Assembly (NCBI GenBank): GCA_039090855.1
Contig: CM077011.1
Location: 40,071,501 to 40,135,500, forward strand
DNA from: Macrothele yani
Taxonomy: Eukaryota > Arthropoda > Arachnida > Araneae > Macrothelidae
Direction of reading: 5' to 3'
DNA length: 64,000 nt
Below the pieces are notes generated by a model that saw nothing but the letters and a program-made list of their open reading frames with translations, searched no databases and was not told where the DNA came from. The first letter of the stretch is position 1, and every line of letters begins with the position of its first letter. The position numbers and the translations under genes were made by a program. Of this stretch, positions 21,054 to 31,189 are shown in pieces.

Positions 21054-21622
21054 AATTAGGTTTTCAGTCTCGCAGATATAGCTCTAAACAGCAATGAGAA
21101 CTTGCGTCCTCTGGTGGATACTTGTACGTTAAAAAAATTGGAAATTATATGAGAAACATTTCGCACCTGAAACGCTCTCCAACAAAGAAATAAATTTTCA
21201 AATCGGAACCTTAGAAGCAGAGATGTCGCCAAAAAAAAAAAAATAAGATATACTGTATAATCTAAGCCCCTGGAGGAAAGCTATGCACTGTTTTAAGCCG
21301 GACGTATTCTCAAAAGTTTTTTCGAGGCGAGCAGTATCCGTCCCCGAAATAATTTTTTCAAACGAGTTTTCAGAAACTCAGCTTTAGCTGCAAAAACATC
21401 AGAACCAGAAACAAACGCTTAAGCTCCCTGGTGGCCAAACCATTCTTTACCAAAAATCAGAAATTGCATGCAACACATTTCCCATCGGGAGCTGTGTCCG
21501 ATGAAGGAAGAATGTTTCAAATCGAGCTAACAGCTGCAGAGATCCACTCTGATGGAAGGACGGACAAAGTGATAACATAAGTACGATCTTTTTTTTTTTT
21601 TTAGGAAAGACGTACTAAAAAG
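21054..21622. other. Degenerate periodic sequence
   Basis: Loose recurrence of a CC(C/T)CTGGTGG-type motif (about 21106, 21268 and 21425) followed by similar A-rich text suggests an old ~160-bp tandem repeat. No coding frame is supported. Confidence 0.35.
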
Positions 21623-22200
21623 ATAACAAGTTAGTAAAATCATGCAATGCATTGATAATGATACGCTTTCCAACGTACCAGAAATCCTTACCCAAGTCAT
21701 TACTCAAATTATGAAGATAATGGCTGTAGAATATATCTCGCTCCTATGTCCTGACCTTTGACCCCATTTCGCCCATTTTCAATAGGTTTCATCCCCAATG
21801 GTCTCTTACCACATACTAAAATTTCATCGAAATCGAAGCATTTTTACGCAAGTTATAACGCATAAGGGCAATGGAATGGATCCCGCTTCTATGTCCTGAC
21901 GTTTGACTCCATTTCGCCCATTTTTAATAGGGTTCGTCCCCAGTGGTCCCCCACCACATACTAAAGTTTCATCGAAATCGAAGCATTTTTACCCAAGTTA
22001 TGACGCATAAGGGCAATGGAATGGATCCCGCTTCCATATCCTGACCTTTGACCCCATTTCGCCCATTTTCAATAGGGTTCGTCCCCAGTAGTCCCCTACC
22101 ACATACTAAACTTTCATCGAAATCGAACTAATTTTGCGCGAGTTATCGTGAGGACAGACGGACAGACAGACGCACAAAGCTGGAGCATATACACTTCAAC
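21623..22200 (+). repeat. ~138-bp tandem array, plus orientation
   Basis: Three to four units containing CCTGACCTTTGACCCCATTT, TTTCATCGAAATCGAA and AAGGGCAATGGAATGGATCC, ending with a GACGGACAGACAGACGCAC segment. The reverse-complement array is at 24278-24823. Confidence 0.88.
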
Positions 22201-22374
22201 CTACGGTTGGAAAGCGCAAAAAAACAACAACAAGAAACTCAGTAATAAACTGACAAGTATTTGTCTTCATGATTTCCATCTGAACGCTAATTTAGCAGAA
22301 GGTTCGAGCGAACCGGCTACATATCAACCCTACAGTGAGAGTTTGACGAACAATAAAAGAACTGTTTGACAAGA

Positions 22375-22840
22375 AAAATCGATTTTAAAAATATTGCGTA
22401 TGTAGAGTTATATTTGGTAGGAAAAAAAAATAACATGGTGTGTGGTACATATTTTAAATCACAGTAGGGATAGAAGAAATATTCGACTAAATAAACACTT
22501 CGCGATGTGAAAAAAAAAACAACTTCGCCCGAACAGGGACTCGAGCCCTGGACCGTTAGGTTAAAAGCCTAACGCTCTACCGACTGAGCTATCCCGGCCC
22601 GTGATCAAACCTAGACTTATTATGTATTATCACTGCTTCGTTCAATTCGCGGTAATTCGTCAGCTGTTTTTTGGTGAAAGCATTTTTATCTTGACAGTGG
22701 GAACTACAACAAAGATATCGAATTGATTTTTATTATATGCGGTGTGAAAGTGAAATAATCTATTTTGGGTTAAGATAAATCGATTTTAAAAATGTTGCGT
22801 AAATGAAGTTACAATTTGTAGGAATAAATAATATGAAAAT
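22375..22840. repeat. tRNA-Lys-containing duplicated segment, copy 1
   Basis: The segment around the first tRNA-Lys matches 23845-24205 over ~360 bp (shared ACACTTCGCGATGTG before, AACTACAACAAAGATATCGA after the tRNA). Its left edge sequence AAATCGATTTTAAAAAT is repeated at ~22780, hinting at a tandem unit of ~400 bp. Confidence 0.8.
22526..22598 (-). pseudogene. tRNA-Lys(UUU)-like, probable pseudogene
   Basis: A 73-nt cloverleaf with anticodon TTT (CTTTTAA loop) and D, anticodon and T arms. Two defects relative to the copy at 23950: a G-G mismatch in the acceptor stem at 4:69, and a T-loop reading CTCGAGT, so the near-invariant T54 and the B box are altered. A T-run (Pol III terminator) lies ~8 nt downstream. 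Confidence 0.75.
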
Positions 22841-22841
22841 G

Positions 22842-22930
22842 CCACGCCGGTTGAGCCTTGGTCTAAGCGATTGCCTCTGATCATTCGTCTGAAAGCAGGC
22901 CTGACGAGATTGTGCCGGAGCCCGTTTCTA
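22842..22930 (+). repeat. SINE family 1, head fragment
   Basis: Retains the A-box side (GGTCTAAGCGATTGCCTCTG) of the SINE-1 tRNA-like head and loses similarity after ATCATTCGTCTGAAAGC. Confidence 0.55.
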
Positions 22931-23479
22931 AACTAACCTTTTTTCTAATTATTATTTTATGATGTCCGAATATTTTTAAAGCTAGGTCATCACCAGGGTT
23001 GGGAAGTTACACGTAAAATACGCGTGATAATCCGTAATTTATGTCATAAATGTAAAAAATGTAATAAATTTAAAACTTACTTTAAATACAATAAAAAAAA
23101 TAAAAGTGTTGTTTCGAAAGTGTTTTTAAAATAAAATTTTGTAAATATGTACAATATTTGATTTATATGTACTACTACTACTACTACAATACACATTAAA
23201 ACATGTTATTTTTTAAATTTCTTTTTAATTTAGTTTTACTTCAATTTAAAAAAAAACTTAACCTTGAAACTCCGATCAGAAATTTGACATAATCCACTGT
23301 TTATTTGCAACGACATAACACGTGCGGAGGGGAGAATATGAAAAATTATCCACTCCAAAAAAAAGATTGAAGAGTTGCAACCGGTCGGGTTGTAGGGAAT
23401 GGTGGGTAAGGAGACGTAAATATGGAATATGTGGTTAGTGGAGGAGCCGAGTTGGGAGCGGGGGATAATGGAGATTTTA
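22931..23479. other. AT-rich spacer, nothing recognised
   Basis: A- and T-rich, with a (TAC)n-like run at ~23170-23187. No coding feature supported. Confidence 0.45.
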
Positions 23480-23702
23480 TTGCACTGGAGCCAGAGCTCG
23501 CTCTCCACTGCCCTGTCCGAAAGAGATCCGGATTCGAATTTCGGTGAGGCATGGAGGTTGTGTTTGTCTTACGGCACAGGCTTTCTCCCTTCCCTGGAAT
23601 CAGTGACCCCCTAAATTAGGGACGGACGTCTGTTTATAGCCCATTGAGTTGCTCACGGTGGTCGTTTAACCTCCAATCAAAGAAAAAAAGGAATAAAAAA
23701 TA
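23480..23702 (+). repeat. SINE family 1, diverged copy
   Basis: The body is clear: GGTGAGGCATGGAGGTTGTG, TTACGGCACAGGCTTTCTCC, TAGCCCATTGAGTTGCTCAC, CCTCCAATCAAAG plus A-rich tail. The tRNA-like head is strongly diverged. Confidence 0.8.
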
Positions 23703-23703
23703 A

Positions 23704-23807
23704 CTGAAGCGATGAAAGATTTCCGTCTTTAGCACGATTTAATAGATGAAAGGTTTCCGTCTTTCATCACTGAAGCGGTGAAAGACGGAAATCTTTCATC
23801 GCTTCAG
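23704..23807. repeat. 27-bp perfect inverted repeat
   Basis: Arms 23704-23730 and 23781-23807 (CTGAAGCGATGAAAGATTTC...) are exact reverse complements with a 50-bp spacer that itself repeats part of the motif. Confidence 0.9.
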
Positions 23808-23844
23808 TGATCAATGTCACACGAGTCTTCAATATTTGTTGCTC

Positions 23845-24205
23845 ATAAAAAATAAATTATATGGTGTGGTGCAAATTGGAAATCATAGTAGGGAATAATG
23901 AAATTTTCGACTACATGAACACTTCGCGATGTGTAAAAAGAAGAAATTCCGCCCGAACAGGGACTCGAACCCTGGACCGTTAGGTTAAAAGCCTAACGCT
24001 CTACCGACTGAGCTATCCGGGCTCGGCATTGCGATGAAACCTATTGTCTGTTATCACTATTTTGTTCAATTGGGAGTAATTCGTCATAGCTGCTTGTTTT
24101 CTCGTGAAAGCATTTTTATCTTTATAGTCGGAACTACAACAAAGATATCGAATTGATTCTTATGATATGCGATGTGAAAGTGGATAATATGTTTTGAGTT
24201 AACGC
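23845..24205. repeat. tRNA-Lys-containing duplicated segment, copy 2
   Basis: Partner of 22375-22840, containing the better preserved tRNA-Lys. Flanks on both sides of the tRNA are conserved, so DNA duplication, not retroposition of the tRNA, produced the pair. Confidence 0.8.
23950..24022 (-). tRNA. tRNA-Lys(UUU)
   Basis: The minus strand gives a complete 73-nt tRNA: 7-bp acceptor GCCCGGA/TTCGGGC, D arm GCTC-AGTCGGTA-GAGC, anticodon arm TTAGG-CTTTTAA-CCTAA with anticodon TTT, T arm CAGGG-TTCGAGT-CCCTG, discriminator G. A box and B box (GGTTCGAGTCC) are intact and a TTTTT terminator lies ~12 nt after the 3' end. No intron; CCA is not encoded, as expected in a nuclear gene. Confidence 0.95.
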
Positions 24206-24254
24206 AATGTCGCAAGCCGGGTAGCTAATTTGGAACATTGCGTTAACTCAAAAC
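24191..24254. repeat. 19-bp perfect hairpin
   Basis: GTTTTGAGTTAACGCAATG at 24191-24209 and its exact reverse complement at 24236-24254, 26-nt loop. Confidence 0.92.
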
Positions 24255-24277
24255 AGATATACGTTTCTAAGAAGAGT

Positions 24278-24823
24278 ATATGCTCCAGCTTTGTCCGTCT
24301 TTCCGAACGATAACTCGCGTACAAAGGGTACGATTTCGATGAAATTTTAGTATGTGGTAGGGTACCACCTGGGGACGAACTCTATTGAAAATGGACGAAA
24401 TGGGGTCAAAGGTCAGGACATAGGAGTGGTATCCTTTCCATTGCCCTTATGCGTCATAACTTGCATAAATATGGTTCGATTTCGATGAAATTTTATTATG
24501 TAATAGGGGACCATTTGAGGACGAACCCTATTATGAATGGGCGAAATGGGTGTCAAAGGTCAGGACATAGGATCGGGATCCATTCCATCGCCCTTATGAG
24601 TTATAACTTGCGTAAAAATGTTTCGATTGAGACAAAACTTTATCATGTTGTTCCGGAAGTATACTTAACCGGTTCTGTTGAATATCATCGAAATGGGGTC
24701 AAAGGTCAGGGAATAGGAGCGAGATTTATTCTAAAGCCATTATCCTCATAACTTGCGTAATGATTTCTGGTATGTTGGAAAGCGTATCATAATCAATGCA
24801 TTGCATGATTTTACTAACTTGTT
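24278..24823 (-). repeat. ~138-bp tandem array, inverted partner
   Basis: Reverse complement of the array at 21623-22200, sharing AAATGGGGTCAAAGGTCAGG and TTTCGATGAAATTTTA blocks, more diverged at its right end. The outer ends of the two arrays also match (GTAAAATCATGCAATGCATT at 21623+, inverted near 24810). Confidence 0.85.
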
Positions 24824-24860
24824 TTAAGATACTGATATGCAGTGGCGAATAGAGATGTAA

Positions 24861-25185
24861 TGATGATGATGATGCAGTGGTGCATAGAGATGTAAAGGGG
24901 CCACGGGCCAACGGGTCGGGTCAAGATGTTTGTGACCCGACCCTTTGACTTTTGAAAAGCTTTTTTTTTTTTCGTTTTACTTTTGAAAAGCAAAAGAAAA
25001 GAAAACAAAATTGAAGAAAAATGCGCAGTGTGGAATTTTGTGCTCGATACTGGTGCCCGCGAACTGTAAAATGATTTGTCATGCAACACGAAAGAAGCTT
25101 GTTCTCAGAAGGAAAAATGTTCCTTTCTTCTGAGGGGCAATGATGAAAGCAACACCCACATTTTGGAAACTTTCAACTCATCATA
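24861..25185 (+). repeat. Dispersed repeat X, copy 2
   Basis: Same-orientation partner of 20733-21053, here preceded by a short (GAT)n run at 24856-24872. Confidence 0.75.
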
Positions 25186-25495
25186 AACATTTGAAAATTG
25201 GTGTTGCTGTGAAATATATTCTGAAGCTTGCTATGTTATCAAGAAAACATCAAACACTGAAATTAAACATGCAACAAGTTGCTTAATTCAAACATTTTGA
25301 CTGTAGCACCGTCAAAATTTGGTGGATAGCTTTAACATTACTGCGGAGGGCCTTTTTGACTTTTTCAGATGTGTTTGAAAACATGTGTAATACAGTTATG
25401 TTACGTCTTGCAAATGACGAAAGACGGTTTCAATACTTTCTGTAACTAAGTGAGTAAATTATACGTTTTTACAATACGTTTGTTTGTTTTCCATA
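25186..25495. other. Spacer, nothing recognised
   Basis: No supported feature before the 5' truncation point of the RTE LINE. Confidence 0.4.
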
Positions 25496-26098
25496 TAACC
25501 TTGAAGATAATTATGGGAGATTTCAATGCAAAAATAGGGCAACGGCCACAGAATGAAACTTCAGTAGGTAAATTCGGTCACGGCAACAGAAACCAGCGTG
25601 GAAATACTCTCGTAGAGTTTGCAGAGGCAGAAGGGTTTTTCATCTTGAACTCCTTTTTCAAGAAAAAGCCACACAGGAAATGGACATGGAGACATCCAAA
25701 TGGGACGACAAGTGAAATTGATTTTATTATGTGTAACAAAAAATTCGTTATAGAAGACTGCAGTGTGCTAAACAAGTTCAACACAGGCAGTGACCATAGA
25801 TTGGTGAGATGTCAGATGCACCTCAACACTAAACTCGAACGTAGCAAGCTCATAAGACAAACAAAATGTATTGACATAACCAACCTTAAAAAACACCATA
25901 ATACCTTCAAATTGGAACTGAAGAACAGATTCTCTGCTTTAGAAGGCCTAACATCGGAAGAAGTGGATATTTCTGAAGTTAACAGAAAAGTAACCAAAGC
26001 TCTTATGGAAACGGCAACAAAATTAGCTGGGTCTAAGAACAAATTGCATGTGAACAAATTATCAGGAAAAACCAAAATGTTGATGCAAAAAGAAGAGT
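25496..26098 (+). pseudogene. RTE LINE endonuclease (EEP) domain, 3' half
   Basis: Second half of the apurinic/apyrimidinic-like endonuclease that nicks the target to prime reverse transcription. Visible motifs are GDFNAKIG (from ATG 25513), WTWRHPNGTTSEIDFIMCNK and the catalytic SDHRLVR. Endonuclease motifs before GDFN are missing through the 5' truncation. Compared with copy 2, one A is lost near 26088-26093, producing TGA at 26096; a second lesion (CAA to TAA at ~26232) separates this domain from the RT frame. In an intact element the two form one protein. Confidence 0.88.
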
Positions 26099-26282
26099 GA
26101 TGAGGACAACTAAAGAAGTTGTGACTTCCAAAGTGGAATATATAGAGCTATGCAAGACAGTACGAAAAAGTATCACTGAAGACGTAAGGAAATTCAACTG
26201 CGAACTAGTAAGGAAAGCAATTGAAAACAACTAAAGCCTAAAGATAGCAAAGGGACATCTCAGTAAGGGGAGAAAACAGATT

Positions 26283-27920
26283 ATGGCACTGAGAAAAGAA
26301 GATGGTTCTGTAACAAGAAATAGAGGCGAAATTATGACAAGAGTGAAAGATTTCTACTCCAAATTATATGAAAGGGATGATACATGTACTCCAGACATCA
26401 TGAAAGGTACCAGTACCAGAGTTCTTCCAGTCCTTCCAGCAGAAGTTGCACATGCAATCAAGAACATGAAGCGGGGAAAAGCTCCAGGAGAAGATGGAAT
26501 TACTGTAGAAATCATACAAGAAGCAAGTGGAGAAATCGAAACAGTACTCACCCAAATTTTCACTCGATGCCTTACTGAAGGGAAAACTCCTGAGGATTGG
26601 AACAACGCTACAATGATCTTGCTACATAAAAAAGGTGACATTGAGGATCTCAGGAACTACAGACCTATCAGCCTCCTATCAGTGGTTTATAAAATCTTCA
26701 CTAAAGTTCTTTCACACCGCTTGAAGGTGACACTGGACATGGCTCAACCGAGAGAACAAGCTGGATTCAGGAGTGGCTACAGCACAATAGATCATATCCA
26801 CGTACTGAGAGAACTAATTGAAAGAGCGAGGGAATATGAACTTCCATTGTGCATGGCTTTTATCGATTATGAAAAAGCCTTTGATTCGGTGAAACCATCA
26901 GCAGTTGCAATGGCTCTGAAATCCTGCGGTATTGAAGATGCGTACATTAATATTATTAATAACATCTATGAAGATGCAAGTGCAAAGATTCGGCTGTTTG
27001 AAAATACAACACACATAAAAATTGGAAAAGGAGTGAGACAAGGTGACACCATATCGCCGAAGCTCTTTAATGCCACATTGGAAAATGTCTTTCAATCACT
27101 GAACTGGGAAAACAAAGGGATAAAGATTAATGGAGATTATCTAACCCACCTTCGTTTTGCTGATGACATTGTCATTTTTGCAACTACCCCATCAGAGCTA
27201 CAGAGTATGATCCAGGAACTTGCTGACAAGAGCAAAGAAGTGGGATTAAAAATGAACTTTCAGAAGACAAAAGTGATGTACAATGCTTTTACAAGAAATG
27301 AAGATTTATCGATTGATGGAGAAAAGCTGGAGATAACAGACACGTACGTTTATCTTGGACAGCAGATATCAAGTGAGGGTCACATTGGTGAAGAAATTAA
27401 TCGGCGTACAAAACTTGCTTGGAGAGCTTTTGGAAGAAACAGCATAATTTTCAAGAGCAATATGCCATTATGTCTTAAAAGAAAAGTGTTTGATCAATGC
27501 ATCCTTTCAGTGCTTACGTATGGTGCAGAGACGTGGACCTTAGCTAAAAGAGACATACAAAGGCTGCAGACAACTCAAAGTAACATGGAGAGGTGCATGC
27601 TTGGGGTAACCAGGAGAGATAAGAAGAGGAACTCGTGGATCCGAAAAATGAAAAGAGTGGAAGACATCATGATCAGAGTTAAATCCCTGAAATGGCAATG
27701 GGCTGGATATACTGCCAGAAGGACAGACCATCGATGGACAGCCGAAATTTTAGATTGGATTCCAAGGGACAGGAAAAGACCCAGAAGAAGACCACATGGA
27801 AGATGGGTGGATGAAATTCGAAAGTATGAGGGAGTGACATGGAGGAGACTGGCACAAGACAGACCGTTGTGGAGGAAACTTGGGGAGACCTTCGTCCAGC
27901 AGTGGATTGATAATGGTTGA
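26283..27920 (+). CDS. RTE LINE reverse transcriptase, open frame
   Basis: 545 residues without interruption from ATG 26283. Motifs in order: KRGKAPGEDGITVEII, YRPISLLSVVYKIFTKVLSH, EQAGFRSGYSTIDHI, CMAFIDYEKAFDSV (first catalytic Asp), GVRQGDTISPKLF, LRFADDIVIFA (the active-site FADD), thumb KTKVMYNAF and YLGQQISSEGHI, then the C-terminal block WAGYTARRTDHRW...RGRW-type WRRLAQDRPLW. The ATG is arbitrary, since the true protein starts in the endonuclease domain upstream. This is the least damaged protein in the window. On its own it lacks the endonuclease and is unlikely to be autonomous. Confidence 0.92.
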   Translation: MALRKEDGSVTRNRGEIMTRVKDFYSKLYERDDTCTPDIMKGTSTRVLPVLPAEVAHAIKNMKRGKAPGEDGITVEIIQEASGEIETVLTQIFTRCLTEGKTPEDWNNATMILLHKKGDIEDLRNYRPISLLSVVYKIFTKVLSHRLKVTLDMAQPREQAGFRSGYSTIDHIHVLRELIERAREYELPLCMAFIDYEKAFDSVKPSAVAMALKSCGIEDAYINIINNIYEDASAKIRLFENTTHIKIGKGVRQGDTISPKLFNATLENVFQSLNWENKGIKINGDYLTHLRFADDIVIFATTPSELQSMIQELADKSKEVGLKMNFQKTKVMYNAFTRNEDLSIDGEKLEITDTYVYLGQQISSEGHIGEEINRRTKLAWRAFGRNSIIFKSNMPLCLKRKVFDQCILSVLTYGAETWTLAKRDIQRLQTTQSNMERCMLGVTRRDKKRNSWIRKMKRVEDIMIRVKSLKWQWAGYTARRTDHRWTAEILDWIPRDRKRPRRRPHGRWVDEIRKYEGVTWRRLAQDRPLWRKLGETFVQQWIDNG

Positions 27921-28196
27921 CAATGATGATGACCCACTGCATAGAGACTTTTGGAAAGCCCTATGCATATACTAGGACAAACCGCCAACGGTAAACGATT
28001 ACTCGGGTACATTTAGCAAATTTTGAACGAACCTTTTGCAAAATCTAAGCTCATTAAGGCTTCCATTAAACAAATTCTAAAAAAACGACCGCGTAAAATG
28101 TATGACTTACAGAACAAAAATACGAAACATTCTGAAAAAGAAATGCCTAAAATTTATCATGAACTATTTGCCTTCACGTCTTCACGTTGGTATATA

Positions 28197-29525
28197 CACT
28201 ATCTACCAACAAGTAATTGGACACCCCTGCGATCGACGATATCTGCGGTCCTGATACACGTCACGGCCGCCGCCGTTAAATATCGTGTGGGAAACAACAA
28301 CGCAGCCAGTCGCATGCACGATGCCACGCAGTTCGAGGCTCTCTGATTTCGAGAAAGGTGTAATCATCGGGTATCACAGAAATGGCCGATCCATACGTGA
28401 CTTATCCAGCTAGTTAAAATACCCAAAATCGACAGTGGCCTACGTGATTGGCAAGTGGAAGATGAGAGGTAACTGTCGTAATGTGCCACGACCCGGCAGA
28501 CCCACAAAACTGGGAGTTAGAGACCGACGGGTGCTGGCCAGAGAAATTCGGAAAAACCGCACCAAATCAATGGGCCACATCCGCGAGGAGTTTCAACAGG
28601 CATCCGGGAGTGTTCTTTAGATGAATACCATCCGTAAGGAAGCCCATCTGCTCGGATATCATGGACGTGCTGCCGCCCACAAGCCTTTGATCACCAAGTC
28701 CAATAGCGCTGCTCGGCTAACGTGGTGCAAAGAACGTCGACAGTGAACCGTTGAACAGTGGAAAATGGTTCTCTGGAGCGACGAATCAATGTTCACCCTC
28801 TACCGTTCGGATGGCTGGGTCTGGGTTTGGCGTCTGCCTGGAGAACGCCTCCTGCCGGATGGAATTGTGCCAACTGTGAAGTTCGGCGGCGGTGGAACTA
28901 TGCTATAGGGCTGTTTCTCCTGGTATGGCACGGGACTCTTGGTCGCAATTCCTAGTAGACTCAACGCCAAGACCTTCTGCACCATTTTGGATGACCATGC
29001 GCTTCCTACGTTGTGGCAGTTTTACGGGTGGACCCATGTTACTTTCAGGATGACAATGCCACCTGTCATGATGCGAGGTCCACCATGGCTTGGTATGGTG
29101 ACAATGGGGTTAATCGAATGTACTGGCCGGCCCAGAGCCCGGACCTTAACCCAATCGAGCACCTCTGGGACGAGCGTCGACTTAAGGGGTGCCCCACCGT
29201 CCGAAATCGGTGAAGGAACTAACCTGTCTTCTCCAAGCCGAGTGAAAGAAAATACCGCTAGCCGTCGTACAACGCCTGGTTGAGTATATACCCCGGAGGG
29301 TCGCTGTAATCACCGCTTGTGGAGGCTCCACCAACTATTGAAGGTTTCATGCGACTGGTTGCGTGCGACCTTCAATAGTTGGTGGAGCCTCCACGAGCCA
29401 TCTTGCATGCGACTGGTTGCGTTGTTGTTTCCCACACGATATTTAACGGCGGCGGCAGTGACGTGTATTAGGACCGCAGATATCGTCGATTGCAGGGGTG
29501 TCCAATTACTTGTTGGTAGATAGTG
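28197..29525 (+). mobile_element. Tc1-like element, family C copy 1, long TIRs
   Basis: TA-flanked (28195-28196; 29526-29527). The terminal inverted repeats are long: 28197-28322 and 29400-29525, ~126 bp at high identity, beginning CACTATCTACCAACAAGTAA. A further internal hairpin (29318-29343 against ~29372-29397, TGGAGGCTCCACCAACTATT) lies just inside the right repeat. Contains one transposase pseudogene. Lies 0.25 kb downstream of RTE copy 1; copy 2 abuts RTE copy 2. Confidence 0.93.
28321..29341 (+). pseudogene. Family C Tc1 transposase, multiply broken (DD34E)
   Basis: Begins at ATG 28321 (MPRSSRLSDFEKG) with an HTH region (GYHRNGRSIRDLSS). Catalytic blocks are VLWSDESMFTL, YFQDDNATCHDARSTMAWYG and SPDLNPIEHLWDE; all three acidic residues are retained and spacing is 34. 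In-frame stops occur early (after DLSS, ~28411), after GSVL (28618), after KERRQ and after GGGTML, and frames shift between ~28950 and 29010 and again near 29200. The C-terminal GGSTNY stop at 29339-29341 is intact. Non-functional. Confidence 0.88.
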
Positions 29526-29527
29526 TA

Positions 29528-30510
29528 TATTTGATTACACACATTCTCCTGTGCAACCAAGGTACCTACGTTTTGTTTCTTTTTCCTTTTGCATGATGTG
29601 AAGTCGTTATGATAGATTCAGTTTCTCTGTTGCCCTAAGGTTGTACCCACAACCTTCCCTGTCCGAATCGTTATCGTCCGACAGTAAACGCGGGTACTAT
29701 CTAATGCCAAATACATTTTACTCCATACTATTGGTTCTAAATATCCGATTTAAAAAAAATTGTCTTTCCTTCGATATCATGTGCAACCATGACCACTTGA
29801 GTACACTTTCTCTTACAAAAACTTACACAGAGTTTCCTCTTGGGCGCAAATCTAAATGGCGTTTTCCCCGATATATATGCTTTCAAATGCTCGAGTTGAA
29901 ATTTTCTTTTTCTCATCGAACAGTATTCGAGGAGAGAAGTGCTTTGTAGATAATTCCTAAGTTTTACCCATAAAACACTTTGTCACTAGGGGGTATAAGT
30001 GCATAATTCTGTATCCGGTGTATTCTTAGCATTATCTGCTCTCCCGTAAACTTCATTAAAAACAAATTTTTCCCATTCAGTAAAAAAACAACCACAAAAA
30101 AAACATTCTGTACATGTATTCTGCTCATAATAACGCGCAGTTTTCCCGCTCGGGGCGTGGAAGTATTTCATATTTTATCTTTACATCTCTGGTTGTATTT
30201 GAAAAATTCTTATTTCGTCAGACAGTGCACCTGGTGAGGAATATTTCACATATAATTTTTAATATTTCATAACGCATATTTTTGTCACTAGACGGCGTAA
30301 GTCCATGATTTTGTTTGCAACAATATTTCATCACTATCTGCGACTCTAAAAATCCCGATTGAAAAAAATATTTTTCGGTCAGATCTATCTAACTACGAGA
30401 ACAAATTTGCCTGCTAGTGGACGCCAATACATATGTAAAAGCTGTACTTGCTACAGACGTAGATATAAAATATTTTTATTGAAACCCTATTCTAAAAGTC
30501 CCATTTTATA
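29528..30510. other. Degenerate periodic non-coding DNA
   Basis: No gene. A loose motif recurs: a TTGTCACTAG(A/G)(C/G)GG...TAAGT phrase (29982, 30285), followed by a 'TCTGT-T-C...ATTTC/TATC' stretch and a 'GATTGAAAAA...TTTTTC' stretch, with a period of roughly 200-300 bp. Similar text recurs at 31.2-31.9 kb and 48.2-49.0 kb. Confidence 0.4.
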
Positions 30511-30538
30511 TGATTCTTAACCTCCAGATTCGGGATAT

Positions 30539-30801
30539 GATTCTTAACCTCCAGATTCGCTAAACATGAATGCCGGTTGCTTCGACTAGCGAATCCTGTG
30601 ATGGTTATATTCAAATTGATCGGAAACTTGAAACTTGGTCGTTCTGGGTGGTGTAGTGGTTAGCATACCCGGGGGATTTCTGGGGGACGCGGGTTTGAGT
30701 CCCGCTCCATGACGATGAAAATTTTCAAGGTTTCGGATATTATCTGACTTACCATCCTTGTCACATTTACGCCAAAAATCGGATTGTCATCTTAAAAATT
30801 T
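30539..30801 (+). repeat. SINE family 3 copy
   Basis: Close to 9234-9500: same upstream segment (GATTCTTAACCTCCAGATTC), A box TGGTGTAGTGG, B box GGTTTGAGTCC (one change) and tail GGATTGTCATC. The first ~22 bp are duplicated immediately upstream (30511-30532). Confidence 0.88.
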
Positions 30802-30973
30802 GTCCCATTTATTTTTTTACATGAGATACCATGTACTTTGTTAATTTTTTATACCTTTGAACTTTTTATTGTGCTCAGTTCTGAAGTCAGATGATGTAGG
30901 TATTCCTGTTTGCAACTATCTCCCGTTTCAAATATCCGATTGAAAAATTCGTTTTATATGGTATTGTGAATTT

Positions 30974-31177
30974 CTTTTTTTTTTATTGAAGGTTTAACGA
31001 CTACCATGAAAAACTCAATGGGCTATAAGCAGTCACACGTCCCTAATTTAGGGTCACTGTTTCCAGGGAAGGGAGAGAGCCAGCGCCGAAAGACAAACAC
31101 AACATCCATGCCTCACCGGGATTCGAGCCCGGACCCTTCTCGGACGAATGGTCATGAGCCACCGCCACCGGCGCGGC
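30974..31177 (-). repeat. SINE family 1 copy with target duplication
   Basis: Minus-strand copy with its A tail seen as a T-run at 30974-30984. The 12-bp sequence GTATTGTGAATT flanks it (30961-30972 and 31178-31189). Confidence 0.92.
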
Positions 31178-31189
31178 GTATTGTGAATT

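Larger units (their letters stand above)
25496..27950 (+). mobile_element. RTE-type LINE, copy 1 (5'-truncated)
   Basis: Homologous to 60380-63592 but begins abruptly at ~25496 inside the endonuclease domain, the usual outcome of incomplete target-primed reverse transcription. It ends in GACAATGATGATGAC, a short (GAT)n tail, as RTE/BovB-type elements do. Contains an endonuclease remnant and an open RT frame. Confidence 0.9.

Noticed and set aside
27575..28012. Long minus-strand frames at the 3' end of the RTE LINE (also 63405-63660)
   Set aside because: Antisense shadows of the conserved LINE C-terminal region; present in both copies because the sense strand is conserved.
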